Shown one piece after another: positions 16,283 through 24,983 of a DNA stretch of 64,000 nucleotides; positions within the stretch are counted from its first letter, which is position 1, and the number at the start of each line of letters is the position of its first letter. The notes below the pieces were generated by a model. That model saw nothing but the letters and a program-made list of their open reading frames with translations, searched no databases and had not been told where the DNA came from. The position numbers and the translations under genes are program-made. Source of the stretch: CBDESN01 sp965242495 (GTDB lineage Bacteria; Pseudomonadota; Alphaproteobacteria; MPNO01); assembly GCA_965242495.1 (NCBI GenBank), contig OZ251446.1, positions 620,001 to 684,000 on the forward strand, in the 5' to 3' direction.

Positions 16283-19200
16283 TCACAACAGGGGGGGCGG
16301 TTCGCGTTCGGGCGGTGGTTTCTGCATCGCCGCTGGCGGGGGCGGCAGGTCGTCCGCCCGCAGGCAGCCGCCGGCGACCACGGCGTCCAGCAATTCCGCC
16401 TGTTCGGGATAGCCCGCCGCCGTCGCCTCCAGGACCCACAGCAGTTCGAGGAGTTCGGTGGTGAAGCGCGCGGTCCAGCGTTGCGGGCGGACGTCGTCCA
16501 GCGGCGACGACTTCCGCCCCGCACCCTTCTTCATGCGATACCGCAGCCATGACTGCACCGGCTTGAGACCCGACACTTCGAACTCGTAAACCTGCCGCGT
16601 CACCGGCGCGAACGCGCCGTCCCCGACATGGAGCGTCGCCGTTGCGCCGTCATGGCGGAACGCTTCGGGATAGCCGCCGGCGTCGCCGGGAACCACTCGC
16701 GCGCATCGAGCCGCGCCCGGCGGGACGGCGCCTTGCGGCTCGCCCTCGGGAACGAAGCGTTCGCCGTAGCTGTGCAGCCGGAGCAGCCGCGCGCCGGTCT
16801 CGCGAACCCGCTCGAACAATCCGGGGGCCATCGTGATCGGCACGCGCAACTTACGGGTTTCCAACTCCTCGGCGAAGCGGCCGGTGAAGGCGGGGTGAGC
16901 GAGGATACCGTAGAGATAGGCGAGGAAGTCTTCCGGCGAGACCGGACGTCCATATTCCTCGCCCAACCGGTCGAGCAGACCGGGTGGGAGGTTCGCTTCC
17001 AAAGCGTCTGCGTTCCGGTAGAGGGGAATGATGCTTTTTCCGCTCCCACCGGGGAAATGGTGAAGGTCGGGGATCAGCGCGCAAGCCGTCACCGCTGGTC
17101 CATTGCCGAGGACTTGGGTCAGTAGACTCGTCAGATATATCTGCCGTGCGCCATGTGCACGCCACAGCGCCGGGCGCAGATAGTCGCCCAGCCGCGTGTC
17201 CAGAAGCATCCACTGGCGGTCGAACGACCGATAGGCGTAGCGCTCGACGCGCGGGGTCGGGGCGTCGCGGGTCAAAGCGGCGACGGGCGGATCTACATTG
17301 CGGTCATCGAACAGGGGCGAGCATTTGGACGTAACCTTTCGATCGCGCGTTTCCCGGAATGCATTGGCGCGGTTTGGGGTTTGCAGCAATGCGCGCCAGC
17401 GTCTCGTCAGCGTGTCGGCGTCGGGCGCCACGGGCCAGGTTCGCTTCAACTGCACGCCCGAATGCCGCCACGGCATCAGCTCGGCAAGCAGCGGCCAGGA
17501 GAAGTACGCGCCTTCGCCCGCAGGACGGAACGGCGCCCGCCATTCGCTCGGACACTCCGCCCACTCCACCGCCCCGAAGCCGTCGATGGCGTCCAGCGCA
17601 GCGAGCTTTCCCTCCCGGTCTCCCTCGATCCTGGCGTAGCGGACCCGCGCCGGCCCTTCCCTCGCCTCGCCCGTGCGGACGGCCACGGCGATGGCGACGG
17701 GGGTCTGGATGGCGAACACGTTGTCGCTCCGGCGCGCGCCGCGACCCTCGCCGCCGAGGTCAAGAACCCATATCTCGTCGCAGACCCGGCGCATATGCTC
17801 CCGCATGCCGAGAAAGGCGTCGCCGTCGAGATAGCTCGACGCGGTGATGAAGCTGACGATGCCGGGACCGGACGCGGTCTCGTGCTCGAACACCTTCCAC
17901 AGCGCCCAACGCCAGAAATACACATAGAGGTTGTAGAGGTTCTTGGCCTGGACGCCATGACCGGCGGCGACGACCGGAGCAAGAAAATCGCCCAGGATGG
18001 CGCCCGCCCCCTTGCCGCCGTCGCCCCAGCGAACCCAGGAGCCTGTGCGGTCGCCGTTGTCGGCGCGGGCCGCCTCATGGCGGTCGTAGGGCGGATTGCC
18101 GAGGCAAACCAGAACCGGCGCCTCCCGCTTGACCGCCAGCGCCCGGACCCGCTGTTCGGAGATCGGCTGCAGGAACAACGGCAGTTGCGGCGGCTCGGCG
18201 TGAGGACTCTCGAGAGTGTCGGTCAGATAGATGCGCGTCCCCTCGGCGGGCAGCGACGCGCCCCGGTCGCCAAGGGCGCGGCTCACCCGCAACTCGCTCA
18301 CCGCATAGGCGCCGACCAGCAGTTCGAACCCATGGAGATTGCGGGCGAGTTCCGTCGCCTGCCCGGCGACGGCGCCAGCGCCCTGCTCCGCCTCGATGCG
18401 GCCCAGGGCATGCTCGATGACCCCCAACAGATAGGTCCCCGTTCCGGCAGCCGGGTCCAGGGTGACGACGCCGGAATCGGCGAAACCCCGCCGCCGACCG
18501 AGACGTTCCGTTAGCAGCGCGTCGATGAGGCGCACCTGGGCGCGGACGACCTCGACCGGCGTGTAGTAGACGCCCGCATCCCGGCGCAGCTTGGGATCGT
18601 AATCGGCGAGAAAGTCTTCGTAAAAGTACAGCCACGGGTCCTGCGGCGCGGCGAACGCAGCCGGCGGCGCGGCGGAAACGACGCGCAGCAGCAGATCGAG
18701 AGAAGCAGCCAGTTCGGCGCGCACCTGCGGATCGGTCAGCACCTGCAGGGCGCGCGCCAGCAGGTTGTGCTGCGCCGACAACGCCGTTCGGGCGCCGTCG
18801 AGGGTGAGCGGATCCGCCCCCTCGCTGCGGCTCAGCAGCAGAGCGAACGTCACCGTCTGGGCGTAGGCGTCGGCGAACTGCTCGTCCGCAGCATCCGGAA
18901 ACAGCAGTTGCCGCCAATCCCCGGCCAGCGTCACCAGCGGCGAGGCGTCGTCGCCAAGAGCGTCGGCCACGTCGTCGCGCAGCATCCGACACAGCGGGGC
19001 CAGCAGGGCGGCAAACCCCTTGAGATCGATCCTGCCCCTGCGGTCCAGCGGCAGAACCGGCTCCCACAAAAGAAAATCGCGCAGCAAACCCTCGATGGCG
19101 CGGGCGTCGTCGGCGCCGACGGCCGACCCGCCCCCCGCAGCAACCTCGCCCGCAAGGCGGACAAGCGCGCCAACGCGCTCGCCGCCGCGATAGAGCGCCC

Positions 19201-19564
19201 ATTCGTCGCCATCGCTGTAAAGCAGGTTGGGAACCGCAGCGAAACGCCGGAACTGATCGCGGTTGCGGCCCTTGAAGCGGGCCGCGTCAGCGCCGACGCC
19301 GGGAGCCTTGAGCTCGACGTAACCGGCAAGCAACCCGTCCCGGTGAACGGCGAAGTCCGGGCGGCCCAAGCGGTCGGGCAAGCGCGTCTCGCCAATGCAG
19401 ACGACGTCCCAACCCAACGCCGCCGCCGCCGCCGCCATCAACTCCTCGAACGGAGCCCGCAGCTGCTCTTCCGCCGCGCCAGCCGGAATACGCCCCAGCT
19501 TGACCGTCACCGCCTCGGCGAACGTCCGCAGGGATTGGTCGATGGAGGCGCGCCAGCTGGTCAT
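16283..19564 (-). CDS. Single-chain restriction-modification enzyme, copy A (nuclease plus N6-adenine methyltransferase, Type ISP-like specificity domain)
   Basis: 1093 residues. An N-terminal PD-(D/E)XK-like nuclease is suggested by RPDFAV (Asp70) and YVELKAPG (Glu84, Lys86). The gamma-class adenine methyltransferase follows: motif X GVYYTPVEVV (331-340), motif I DPAAGTG (370-376) and catalytic NPPY (490-493). The C-terminal part (about 740-1093) resembles the Type ISP specificity domain (YAYRSFDRQWML, then LHHFPGG and IIPLYR). There is no helicase domain, unlike LlaGI-type ISP enzymes (about 1570 residues), so it is closer in layout to Type IIG/IIL. Residues 1-738 are identical to copy B; the specificity segment differs. 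The ATG at 19564 is chosen because the nuclease domain starts there and the same start exists in copy B. Confidence 0.88.
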   Translation of the reverse strand: MTSWRASIDQSLRTFAEAVTVKLGRIPAGAAEEQLRAPFEELMAAAAAALGWDVVCIGETRLPDRLGRPDFAVHRDGLLAGYVELKAPGVGADAARFKGRNRDQFRRFAAVPNLLYSDGDEWALYRGGERVGALVRLAGEVAAGGGSAVGADDARAIEGLLRDFLLWEPVLPLDRRGRIDLKGFAALLAPLCRMLRDDVADALGDDASPLVTLAGDWRQLLFPDAADEQFADAYAQTVTFALLLSRSEGADPLTLDGARTALSAQHNLLARALQVLTDPQVRAELAASLDLLLRVVSAAPPAAFAAPQDPWLYFYEDFLADYDPKLRRDAGVYYTPVEVVRAQVRLIDALLTERLGRRRGFADSGVVTLDPAAGTGTYLLGVIEHALGRIEAEQGAGAVAGQATELARNLHGFELLVGAYAVSELRVSRALGDRGASLPAEGTRIYLTDTLESPHAEPPQLPLFLQPISEQRVRALAVKREAPVLVCLGNPPYDRHEAARADNGDRTGSWVRWGDGGKGAGAILGDFLAPVVAAGHGVQAKNLYNLYVYFWRWALWKVFEHETASGPGIVSFITASSYLDGDAFLGMREHMRRVCDEIWVLDLGGEGRGARRSDNVFAIQTPVAIAVAVRTGEAREGPARVRYARIEGDREGKLAALDAIDGFGAVEWAECPSEWRAPFRPAGEGAYFSWPLLAELMPWRHSGVQLKRTWPVAPDADTLTRRWRALLQTPNRANAFRETRDRKVTSKCSPLFDDRNVDPPVAALTRDAPTPRVERYAYRSFDRQWMLLDTRLGDYLRPALWRAHGARQIYLTSLLTQVLGNGPAVTACALIPDLHHFPGGSGKSIIPLYRNADALEANLPPGLLDRLGEEYGRPVSPEDFLAYLYGILAHPAFTGRFAEELETRKLRVPITMAPGLFERVRETGARLLRLHSYGERFVPEGEPQGAVPPGAARCARVVPGDAGGYPEAFRHDGATATLHVGDGAFAPVTRQVYEFEVSGLKPVQSWLRYRMKKGAGRKSSPLDDVRPQRWTARFTTELLELLWVLEATAAGYPEQAELLDAVVAGGCLRADDLPPPPAAMQKPPPEREPPPLL

Positions 19565-19661
19565 GTCCCGCAACCAACAAACTACCCCAACACCACAACA
19601 CACGCCATCGCCACACCACCAATACCAACACATCACCACGCAACACGGATGCGACCAAGGC
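17349..19661. repeat. Identical 2313-bp direct repeat, unit 1 (RM copy A)
   Basis: This stretch matches 20777-23089 at a constant offset of 3428 bp, with no difference found by eye or in any compared translation. It holds the first 738 codons of copy A and a 97-bp GT-rich leader. Divergence begins sharply on both sides: at 17348 inside the gene and at 19662 upstream of it. The pattern fits recent duplication or gene conversion. Confidence 0.9.
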
Positions 19662-19713
19662 CTGTAGCGGTCGGGCAATCGCCTTTTGGCCACCCTTCTG
19701 GGGTGGAGTGGGG

Positions 19714-22700
19714 TTACAACAGGGGGAGCGGTTCGCGTTCGGGCGGTTTCTGCATCGCCGCTGGCGGGGGCGGCAGGTCGTCCGCCCGCAGGCAGCCGCC
19801 GGCGACCACGGCGTCCAGCAATTCCGCCTGTTCGGGATAGCCCGTCGCCGTCGCCTCCAGGACCCACAGCAGTTCGAGGAGTTCGGTGGTGAAGCGCGCG
19901 GTCCAACGTTGCGGGCGGATGTCGTCCAGCGGCGACGACTTCCGCCCCGCACCCTTCTTCATGCGATACCGCAGCCATGACTGCACCGGCTTGAGACCCG
20001 ACACTTCGAACTCGTAAACCTGCCGCGTCACCGGCGCGAACGCGCCGTCCCCGACATGAAGCGTCGACGTCGCGCCGTCGTGACGAAACGCTTCGGGATA
20101 GCCGCCGGCGTCGCCGGGAACCGCTCGCACGCATCGCGCTGCGCCCGGCGGGACGGCGCCTTGCGGCTCGCCCTCGGGAACGAAGCGTTCGCCGTAGCTG
20201 TGCAGCCGGAGCAGCCGCGCGCCGACGGCGCGGACCTTCTCGAACAGAGCGGCGTCGGTGGTGACCGGCGCGCGCAATTGGCGCGCCTCCAGCGCGCCGG
20301 CGAAGCGGGCGGTGAAGGCGGGATGGGCGAGCGCGCCGTAGAGATAGGCGAGGAAGTCTTCCGGCGAGACCGGGCGCCCGTACTGCCTGCGCAACCGGTC
20401 AAGCAGGCCCGGCAGGAGGTTCGCTTCGGCGGCGTCGGCGGTGCGGTAGAGCGGGATCACGTCCTTCGCGCCCCGCCCGGAGAAGTGATGCAGGTCGGGG
20501 ACCTGCGAACAGGCGGTGAGCGCAGGTCCGCCGCCGAGCGTGTCGTTGAACAGACTCGTCAGATATATCTGCCGCGCCCCGTGGGCGCGCCACAGCGACG
20601 GGCGCGGGCGGGACGCCAGACGGCCGTCGGCGAGGATGTACTGTCGGTCGAAGGAGCGGTAAGCGTATCGCCGCGCCGTCGGGCAAGGGGCATCGTCGGG
20701 CAACCCGGCGACCGGCGACGCATCGCCCTCCTCCGTCAAGGCGCTGCGATACGCGCCGCCGATCGTCCGGTCTCCGGTTTCCCGGAATGCATTGGCGCGG
20801 TTTGGGGTTTGCAGCAATGCGCGCCAGCGTCTCGTCAGCGTGTCGGCGTCGGGCGCCACGGGCCAGGTTCGCTTCAACTGCACGCCCGAATGCCGCCACG
20901 GCATCAGCTCGGCAAGCAGCGGCCAGGAGAAGTACGCGCCTTCGCCCGCAGGACGGAACGGCGCCCGCCATTCGCTCGGACACTCCGCCCACTCCACCGC
21001 CCCGAAGCCGTCGATGGCGTCCAGCGCAGCGAGCTTTCCCTCCCGGTCTCCCTCGATCCTGGCGTAGCGGACCCGCGCCGGCCCTTCCCTCGCCTCGCCC
21101 GTGCGGACGGCCACGGCGATGGCGACGGGGGTCTGGATGGCGAACACGTTGTCGCTCCGGCGCGCGCCGCGACCCTCGCCGCCGAGGTCAAGAACCCATA
21201 TCTCGTCGCAGACCCGGCGCATATGCTCCCGCATGCCGAGAAAGGCGTCGCCGTCGAGATAGCTCGACGCGGTGATGAAGCTGACGATGCCGGGACCGGA
21301 CGCGGTCTCGTGCTCGAACACCTTCCACAGCGCCCAACGCCAGAAATACACATAGAGGTTGTAGAGGTTCTTGGCCTGGACGCCATGACCGGCGGCGACG
21401 ACCGGAGCAAGAAAATCGCCCAGGATGGCGCCCGCCCCCTTGCCGCCGTCGCCCCAGCGAACCCAGGAGCCTGTGCGGTCGCCGTTGTCGGCGCGGGCCG
21501 CCTCATGGCGGTCGTAGGGCGGATTGCCGAGGCAAACCAGAACCGGCGCCTCCCGCTTGACCGCCAGCGCCCGGACCCGCTGTTCGGAGATCGGCTGCAG
21601 GAACAACGGCAGTTGCGGCGGCTCGGCGTGAGGACTCTCGAGAGTGTCGGTCAGATAGATGCGCGTCCCCTCGGCGGGCAGCGACGCGCCCCGGTCGCCA
21701 AGGGCGCGGCTCACCCGCAACTCGCTCACCGCATAGGCGCCGACCAGCAGTTCGAACCCATGGAGATTGCGGGCGAGTTCCGTCGCCTGCCCGGCGACGG
21801 CGCCAGCGCCCTGCTCCGCCTCGATGCGGCCCAGGGCATGCTCGATGACCCCCAACAGATAGGTCCCCGTTCCGGCAGCCGGGTCCAGGGTGACGACGCC
21901 GGAATCGGCGAAACCCCGCCGCCGACCGAGACGTTCCGTTAGCAGCGCGTCGATGAGGCGCACCTGGGCGCGGACGACCTCGACCGGCGTGTAGTAGACG
22001 CCCGCATCCCGGCGCAGCTTGGGATCGTAATCGGCGAGAAAGTCTTCGTAAAAGTACAGCCACGGGTCCTGCGGCGCGGCGAACGCAGCCGGCGGCGCGG
22101 CGGAAACGACGCGCAGCAGCAGATCGAGAGAAGCAGCCAGTTCGGCGCGCACCTGCGGATCGGTCAGCACCTGCAGGGCGCGCGCCAGCAGGTTGTGCTG
22201 CGCCGACAACGCCGTTCGGGCGCCGTCGAGGGTGAGCGGATCCGCCCCCTCGCTGCGGCTCAGCAGCAGAGCGAACGTCACCGTCTGGGCGTAGGCGTCG
22301 GCGAACTGCTCGTCCGCAGCATCCGGAAACAGCAGTTGCCGCCAATCCCCGGCCAGCGTCACCAGCGGCGAGGCGTCGTCGCCAAGAGCGTCGGCCACGT
22401 CGTCGCGCAGCATCCGACACAGCGGGGCCAGCAGGGCGGCAAACCCCTTGAGATCGATCCTGCCCCTGCGGTCCAGCGGCAGAACCGGCTCCCACAAAAG
22501 AAAATCGCGCAGCAAACCCTCGATGGCGCGGGCGTCGTCGGCGCCGACGGCCGACCCGCCCCCCGCAGCAACCTCGCCCGCAAGGCGGACAAGCGCGCCA
22601 ACGCGCTCGCCGCCGCGATAGAGCGCCCATTCGTCGCCATCGCTGTAAAGCAGGTTGGGAACCGCAGCGAAACGCCGGAACTGATCGCGGTTGCGGCCCT

Positions 22701-22992
22701 TGAAGCGGGCCGCGTCAGCGCCGACGCCGGGAGCCTTGAGCTCGACGTAACCGGCAAGCAACCCGTCCCGGTGAACGGCGAAGTCCGGGCGGCCCAAGCG
22801 GTCGGGCAAGCGCGTCTCGCCAATGCAGACGACGTCCCAACCCAACGCCGCCGCCGCCGCCGCCATCAACTCCTCGAACGGAGCCCGCAGCTGCTCTTCC
22901 GCCGCGCCAGCCGGAATACGCCCCAGCTTGACCGTCACCGCCTCGGCGAACGTCCGCAGGGATTGGTCGATGGAGGCGCGCCAGCTGGTCAT
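19714..22992 (-). CDS. Single-chain restriction-modification enzyme, copy B
   Basis: 1092 residues, same architecture as copy A: PD-(D/E)XK-like Asp70/Glu84/Lys86, motif X, DPAAGTG, NPPY and a C-terminal specificity region. Residues 1-738 are identical to copy A. The next 184 codons (20225-20776) are clearly different (for example TIGGAYRSALTEEGDASPVAG instead of the copy A sequence) and then the C terminus converges again with scattered substitutions. The specificity domain motif reads YAYRSFDRQYILADGRLASRPRPSLWRAH, closer to the Type ISP consensus than copy A. The ATG at 22992 has the same leader as copy A. Each copy is intact, so the pair probably recognises two DNA targets. Confidence 0.88.
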   Translation of the reverse strand: MTSWRASIDQSLRTFAEAVTVKLGRIPAGAAEEQLRAPFEELMAAAAAALGWDVVCIGETRLPDRLGRPDFAVHRDGLLAGYVELKAPGVGADAARFKGRNRDQFRRFAAVPNLLYSDGDEWALYRGGERVGALVRLAGEVAAGGGSAVGADDARAIEGLLRDFLLWEPVLPLDRRGRIDLKGFAALLAPLCRMLRDDVADALGDDASPLVTLAGDWRQLLFPDAADEQFADAYAQTVTFALLLSRSEGADPLTLDGARTALSAQHNLLARALQVLTDPQVRAELAASLDLLLRVVSAAPPAAFAAPQDPWLYFYEDFLADYDPKLRRDAGVYYTPVEVVRAQVRLIDALLTERLGRRRGFADSGVVTLDPAAGTGTYLLGVIEHALGRIEAEQGAGAVAGQATELARNLHGFELLVGAYAVSELRVSRALGDRGASLPAEGTRIYLTDTLESPHAEPPQLPLFLQPISEQRVRALAVKREAPVLVCLGNPPYDRHEAARADNGDRTGSWVRWGDGGKGAGAILGDFLAPVVAAGHGVQAKNLYNLYVYFWRWALWKVFEHETASGPGIVSFITASSYLDGDAFLGMREHMRRVCDEIWVLDLGGEGRGARRSDNVFAIQTPVAIAVAVRTGEAREGPARVRYARIEGDREGKLAALDAIDGFGAVEWAECPSEWRAPFRPAGEGAYFSWPLLAELMPWRHSGVQLKRTWPVAPDADTLTRRWRALLQTPNRANAFRETGDRTIGGAYRSALTEEGDASPVAGLPDDAPCPTARRYAYRSFDRQYILADGRLASRPRPSLWRAHGARQIYLTSLFNDTLGGGPALTACSQVPDLHHFSGRGAKDVIPLYRTADAAEANLLPGLLDRLRRQYGRPVSPEDFLAYLYGALAHPAFTARFAGALEARQLRAPVTTDAALFEKVRAVGARLLRLHSYGERFVPEGEPQGAVPPGAARCVRAVPGDAGGYPEAFRHDGATSTLHVGDGAFAPVTRQVYEFEVSGLKPVQSWLRYRMKKGAGRKSSPLDDIRPQRWTARFTTELLELLWVLEATATGYPEQAELLDAVVAGGCLRADDLPPPPAAMQKPPEREPLPLL

Positions 22993-23089
22993 GTCCCGCA
23001 ACCAACAAACTACCCCAACACCACAACACACGCCATCGCCACACCACCAATACCAACACATCACCACGCAACACGGATGCGACCAAGGC
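20777..23089. repeat. Identical 2313-bp direct repeat, unit 2 (RM copy B)
   Basis: Partner of 17349-19661 at an offset of 3428 bp. The shared block ends in the upstream leader at GACCAAGGC (23089). Beyond that point the sequence before copy B (a palindrome-rich intergenic region) has no counterpart before copy A. Confidence 0.9.
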
Positions 23090-23136
23090 TTCCCCCGCCT
23101 GCGTCTCGTCGCGAAGCCGGCTTTCGCTGTCCTGGT

Positions 23137-23166
23137 CCAGACACATGTGAGCCAGACACATGTGAG
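23137..23166. repeat. Two tandem 15-bp repeats, each with a CACATGTG palindrome
   Basis: CCAGACACATGTGAG occurs twice in direct succession (23137-23151 and 23152-23166). Each copy contains the 8-bp palindrome CACATGTG. A pair of half-turn-spaced palindromes between divergent genes looks like a double operator, for either the RM gene or the TRAP operon. No regulator gene is adjacent. Confidence 0.6.
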
Positions 23167-23243
23167 ACGGCGCCCATCGCGCCAGTCGATATCCGGTCGT
23201 TCCATGGCCGGAAGCCTGCTTACGGCCATGGATGCCCTCGGAG

Positions 23244-23324
23244 CCTCCGGGATCGGCGCGTCGCCCGAAGGGCCGGAGCGTAGCGAAGGAGCCGCGAAGC
23301 GGCTTGACGCGCCGATCCCGGAGG
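23244..23324. repeat. Large inverted repeat with perfect 19-bp arms
   Basis: CCTCCGGGATCGGCGCGTC (23244-23262) is the exact reverse complement of 23306-23324. The 43-nt loop carries GGAGCGTAGCGAAGGAG-type sequence, a motif often seen in dispersed palindromic repeats of alphaproteobacteria. It could terminate transcripts from either side or be a dispersed repeat. Confidence 0.75.
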
Positions 23325-23435
23325 TCCACCCGGTGTCTCATATGTAGTGAACCCGGACATTCGCTTGACAGCCCCCGCCGTTGACCGGAACATCCCCGGC
23401 GCGCACGAAACGCAAGCCTTCGGAGGGGAAGACTC

Positions 23436-24431
23436 ATGAAGCTGGCAAAATTCGGTTGGGGTCTCGTCCTGACCTTCGCGCTGGGCATCGGCTCGGCGAT
23501 CGCCGCGGACTTCAACTTCAAGTCGATCAGCGCGCTGCCGCGCAAGCACCCGCTGAACAAGCCGCTGGAAGACTTCACCAAACGTCTGCATGAATATGCC
23601 GGCGGAACGGTCGAGCTGCGCTATCTCGGCGGCCCGGACGTGACCCCGGTCCAGGAGCAGATGAAGGGGCTGACGCGCGGCGTGACCGACCTGTTCTACG
23701 GGCCGATGTCCTACTACCTGGGCTCGATCCCCGAGGTGCAGGCGCTCAACGGCAGCAACCGGCAGGCGATGGAGATACGCACGACCGGTGGGCTGGCGAT
23801 GCTCAACACCTACACCCGCAAGCGGCTCAACGCCGAGCTGCTGGGCTATTACGGCTGCGGCTACACCTTCTACATCTATACCTCGAAGAAGCCGAAGCTC
23901 GACGCCGCCGGCCTGCCCGACATGACCGGCTGGAAGCTCCGCGCGGCACCCATCTACCGCGAGATGTTCGCCCAGTTCGGCGCCAGCACGGTGCTGGTCC
24001 ACGTCGCCGAGATGTACACCGCCCTGGAGCGCGGGGTCGTGGACGGGATCGGCTGGATCGGCCCGTTCGTGACCAATTTCGGCTGGGACAAGTTCCTGAA
24101 GTACCGCATCACCCCGCCCTACTGGCAGGGCGACATCGTCCTCGTCATGAACATGGACAAGTGGAACCAGCTTCCCCACGCGCAGCAGCGCATGTTCATG
24201 CGCGCCGCGATCGAGAGCGAGATCTGGGCGCACCAGCTGTTCGACAAGTACAGCAAGGACGAGATCGTCAAGCTCAAGGAACGCGGCATGACCAACATCG
24301 ACCTCGAGGGCGAGGCGGCGAAGAAGTACCTGAAGGCGGCCTACGACATCGGCGTCTGGAAGGGTATGGCGAAGAACGAGGTCCCGGCCGAGGTGATCGA
24401 AGAGTTCAAGCAGCGCATGTACCGGCCATAG
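23436..24431 (+). CDS. dctP: TRAP transporter substrate-binding protein DctP
   Basis: 331 residues. A Sec signal peptide (about 1-23, ending AIA|ADF) is followed by a DctP fold with MTGWKLRAAPIYREMFAQFGAS (the arginine region that grips a carboxylate) and VVDGIGWIGPF. It binds a solute, usually an organic acid, in the periplasm and delivers it to the DctQM permease encoded next. The ATG has a GGAGGGG site. The neighbours include an aromatic-ring dioxygenase homologue, so an aromatic or pyridine carboxylate is a reasonable guess. Confidence 0.92.
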   Translation: MKLAKFGWGLVLTFALGIGSAIAADFNFKSISALPRKHPLNKPLEDFTKRLHEYAGGTVELRYLGGPDVTPVQEQMKGLTRGVTDLFYGPMSYYLGSIPEVQALNGSNRQAMEIRTTGGLAMLNTYTRKRLNAELLGYYGCGYTFYIYTSKKPKLDAAGLPDMTGWKLRAAPIYREMFAQFGASTVLVHVAEMYTALERGVVDGIGWIGPFVTNFGWDKFLKYRITPPYWQGDIVLVMNMDKWNQLPHAQQRMFMRAAIESEIWAHQLFDKYSKDEIVKLKERGMTNIDLEGEAAKKYLKAAYDIGVWKGMAKNEVPAEVIEEFKQRMYRP

Positions 24432-24468
24432 GCCGGACGCCCGCACCGCCAGCCGGGCGCCGGCGCGG

Positions 24469-24981
24469 ATGCGCGGCATCGCCAGATGGTATGACGCGGC
24501 GATCACGGGACTCGCCTTTGCCGGCGGGGCCGTGCTCGCCGCGATCTTTCTCGCCATCGTCTACGACGTGACGGTGCGCACCGTTGGCCTGCGCTCGCCG
24601 CTATGGACGGTCTCGCTCGCCGAATACGGCCTGCTATACGCCACCCTGCTGGCCGCGCCCTGGGTGCTGCGGCGCAAGTCGCACGTGTTCATCACCATCC
24701 TCACCTCGCGCCTGTCGCGCGCGCCGCGGCGCGTGGTCGAGCATACGGCCTATGCCGCGGGCCTGCTGGTTTGCCTGCTGCTGGCCTATGTCTCGCTGAC
24801 CGTCGCGATCGACGAATATCAGCGCGGGATCGTCGATATCCGTTCGTTTCGCATACCGTTCTGGATCGTGACGGCGCCGATGCCGTTGAGCTTCCTGCTG
24901 CTCACGGTCGAGTTCGGCCGCTTCCTGTTCGGCGCCGACTCGATGTTGGACGCCAAGACGCGCGAGCACGAGGGCCTCTAG
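24469..24981 (+). CDS. dctQ: TRAP transporter small permease DctQ
   Basis: 170 residues with four predicted transmembrane helices (about 13-33, 48-64, 88-110, 129-150) and the LLYATLLAAPWVLRRKSHVFI region typical of DctQ. It forms the small membrane subunit of the Na+-coupled TRAP permease. It lies 37 nt after dctP and ends 2 nt before the TTG start of dctM. Confidence 0.88.
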   Translation: MRGIARWYDAAITGLAFAGGAVLAAIFLAIVYDVTVRTVGLRSPLWTVSLAEYGLLYATLLAAPWVLRRKSHVFITILTSRLSRAPRRVVEHTAYAAGLLVCLLLAYVSLTVAIDEYQRGIVDIRSFRIPFWIVTAPMPLSFLLLTVEFGRFLFGADSMLDAKTREHEGL

Positions 24982-24983
24982 GC

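Larger units (their letters stand above)
22993..23435. other. 443-bp divergent intergenic region rich in palindromes
   Basis: No convincing gene lies here. It separates RM copy B (-) from dctP (+). The first 97 bp are the GT-rich leader shared with copy A. The rest holds a tandem 15-bp repeat (23137-23166), a GGCCATGG-type hairpin (23202-23231) and a 19-bp-arm inverted repeat (23244-23324). A TTGACA box at 23365-23370 could be a -35 element for dctP, though no good -10 follows. A GGAGGGG ribosome-binding site lies just before dctP. Confidence 0.6.

Noticed and set aside
19565..20134. In-frame N-terminal extension of RM copy A to 20134
   Set aside because: The extra 190 codons are an out-of-frame reading of the 3' end of copy B and have no protein-like features; the conserved start is at 19564.
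22993..23229. In-frame upstream extension of RM copy B
   Set aside because: Cys/Trp-rich (CWYWWCGDGVCCGVG) translation of a GT-rich leader; copy A shows that the shared frame starts at the ATG before TSWRASIDQ.
23365..23393. Sigma-70 promoter for dctP (TTGACA, 17-nt gap, GAACAT)
   Set aside because: The -35 box is perfect but the -10 is poor, so it is only mentioned in the intergenic entry.
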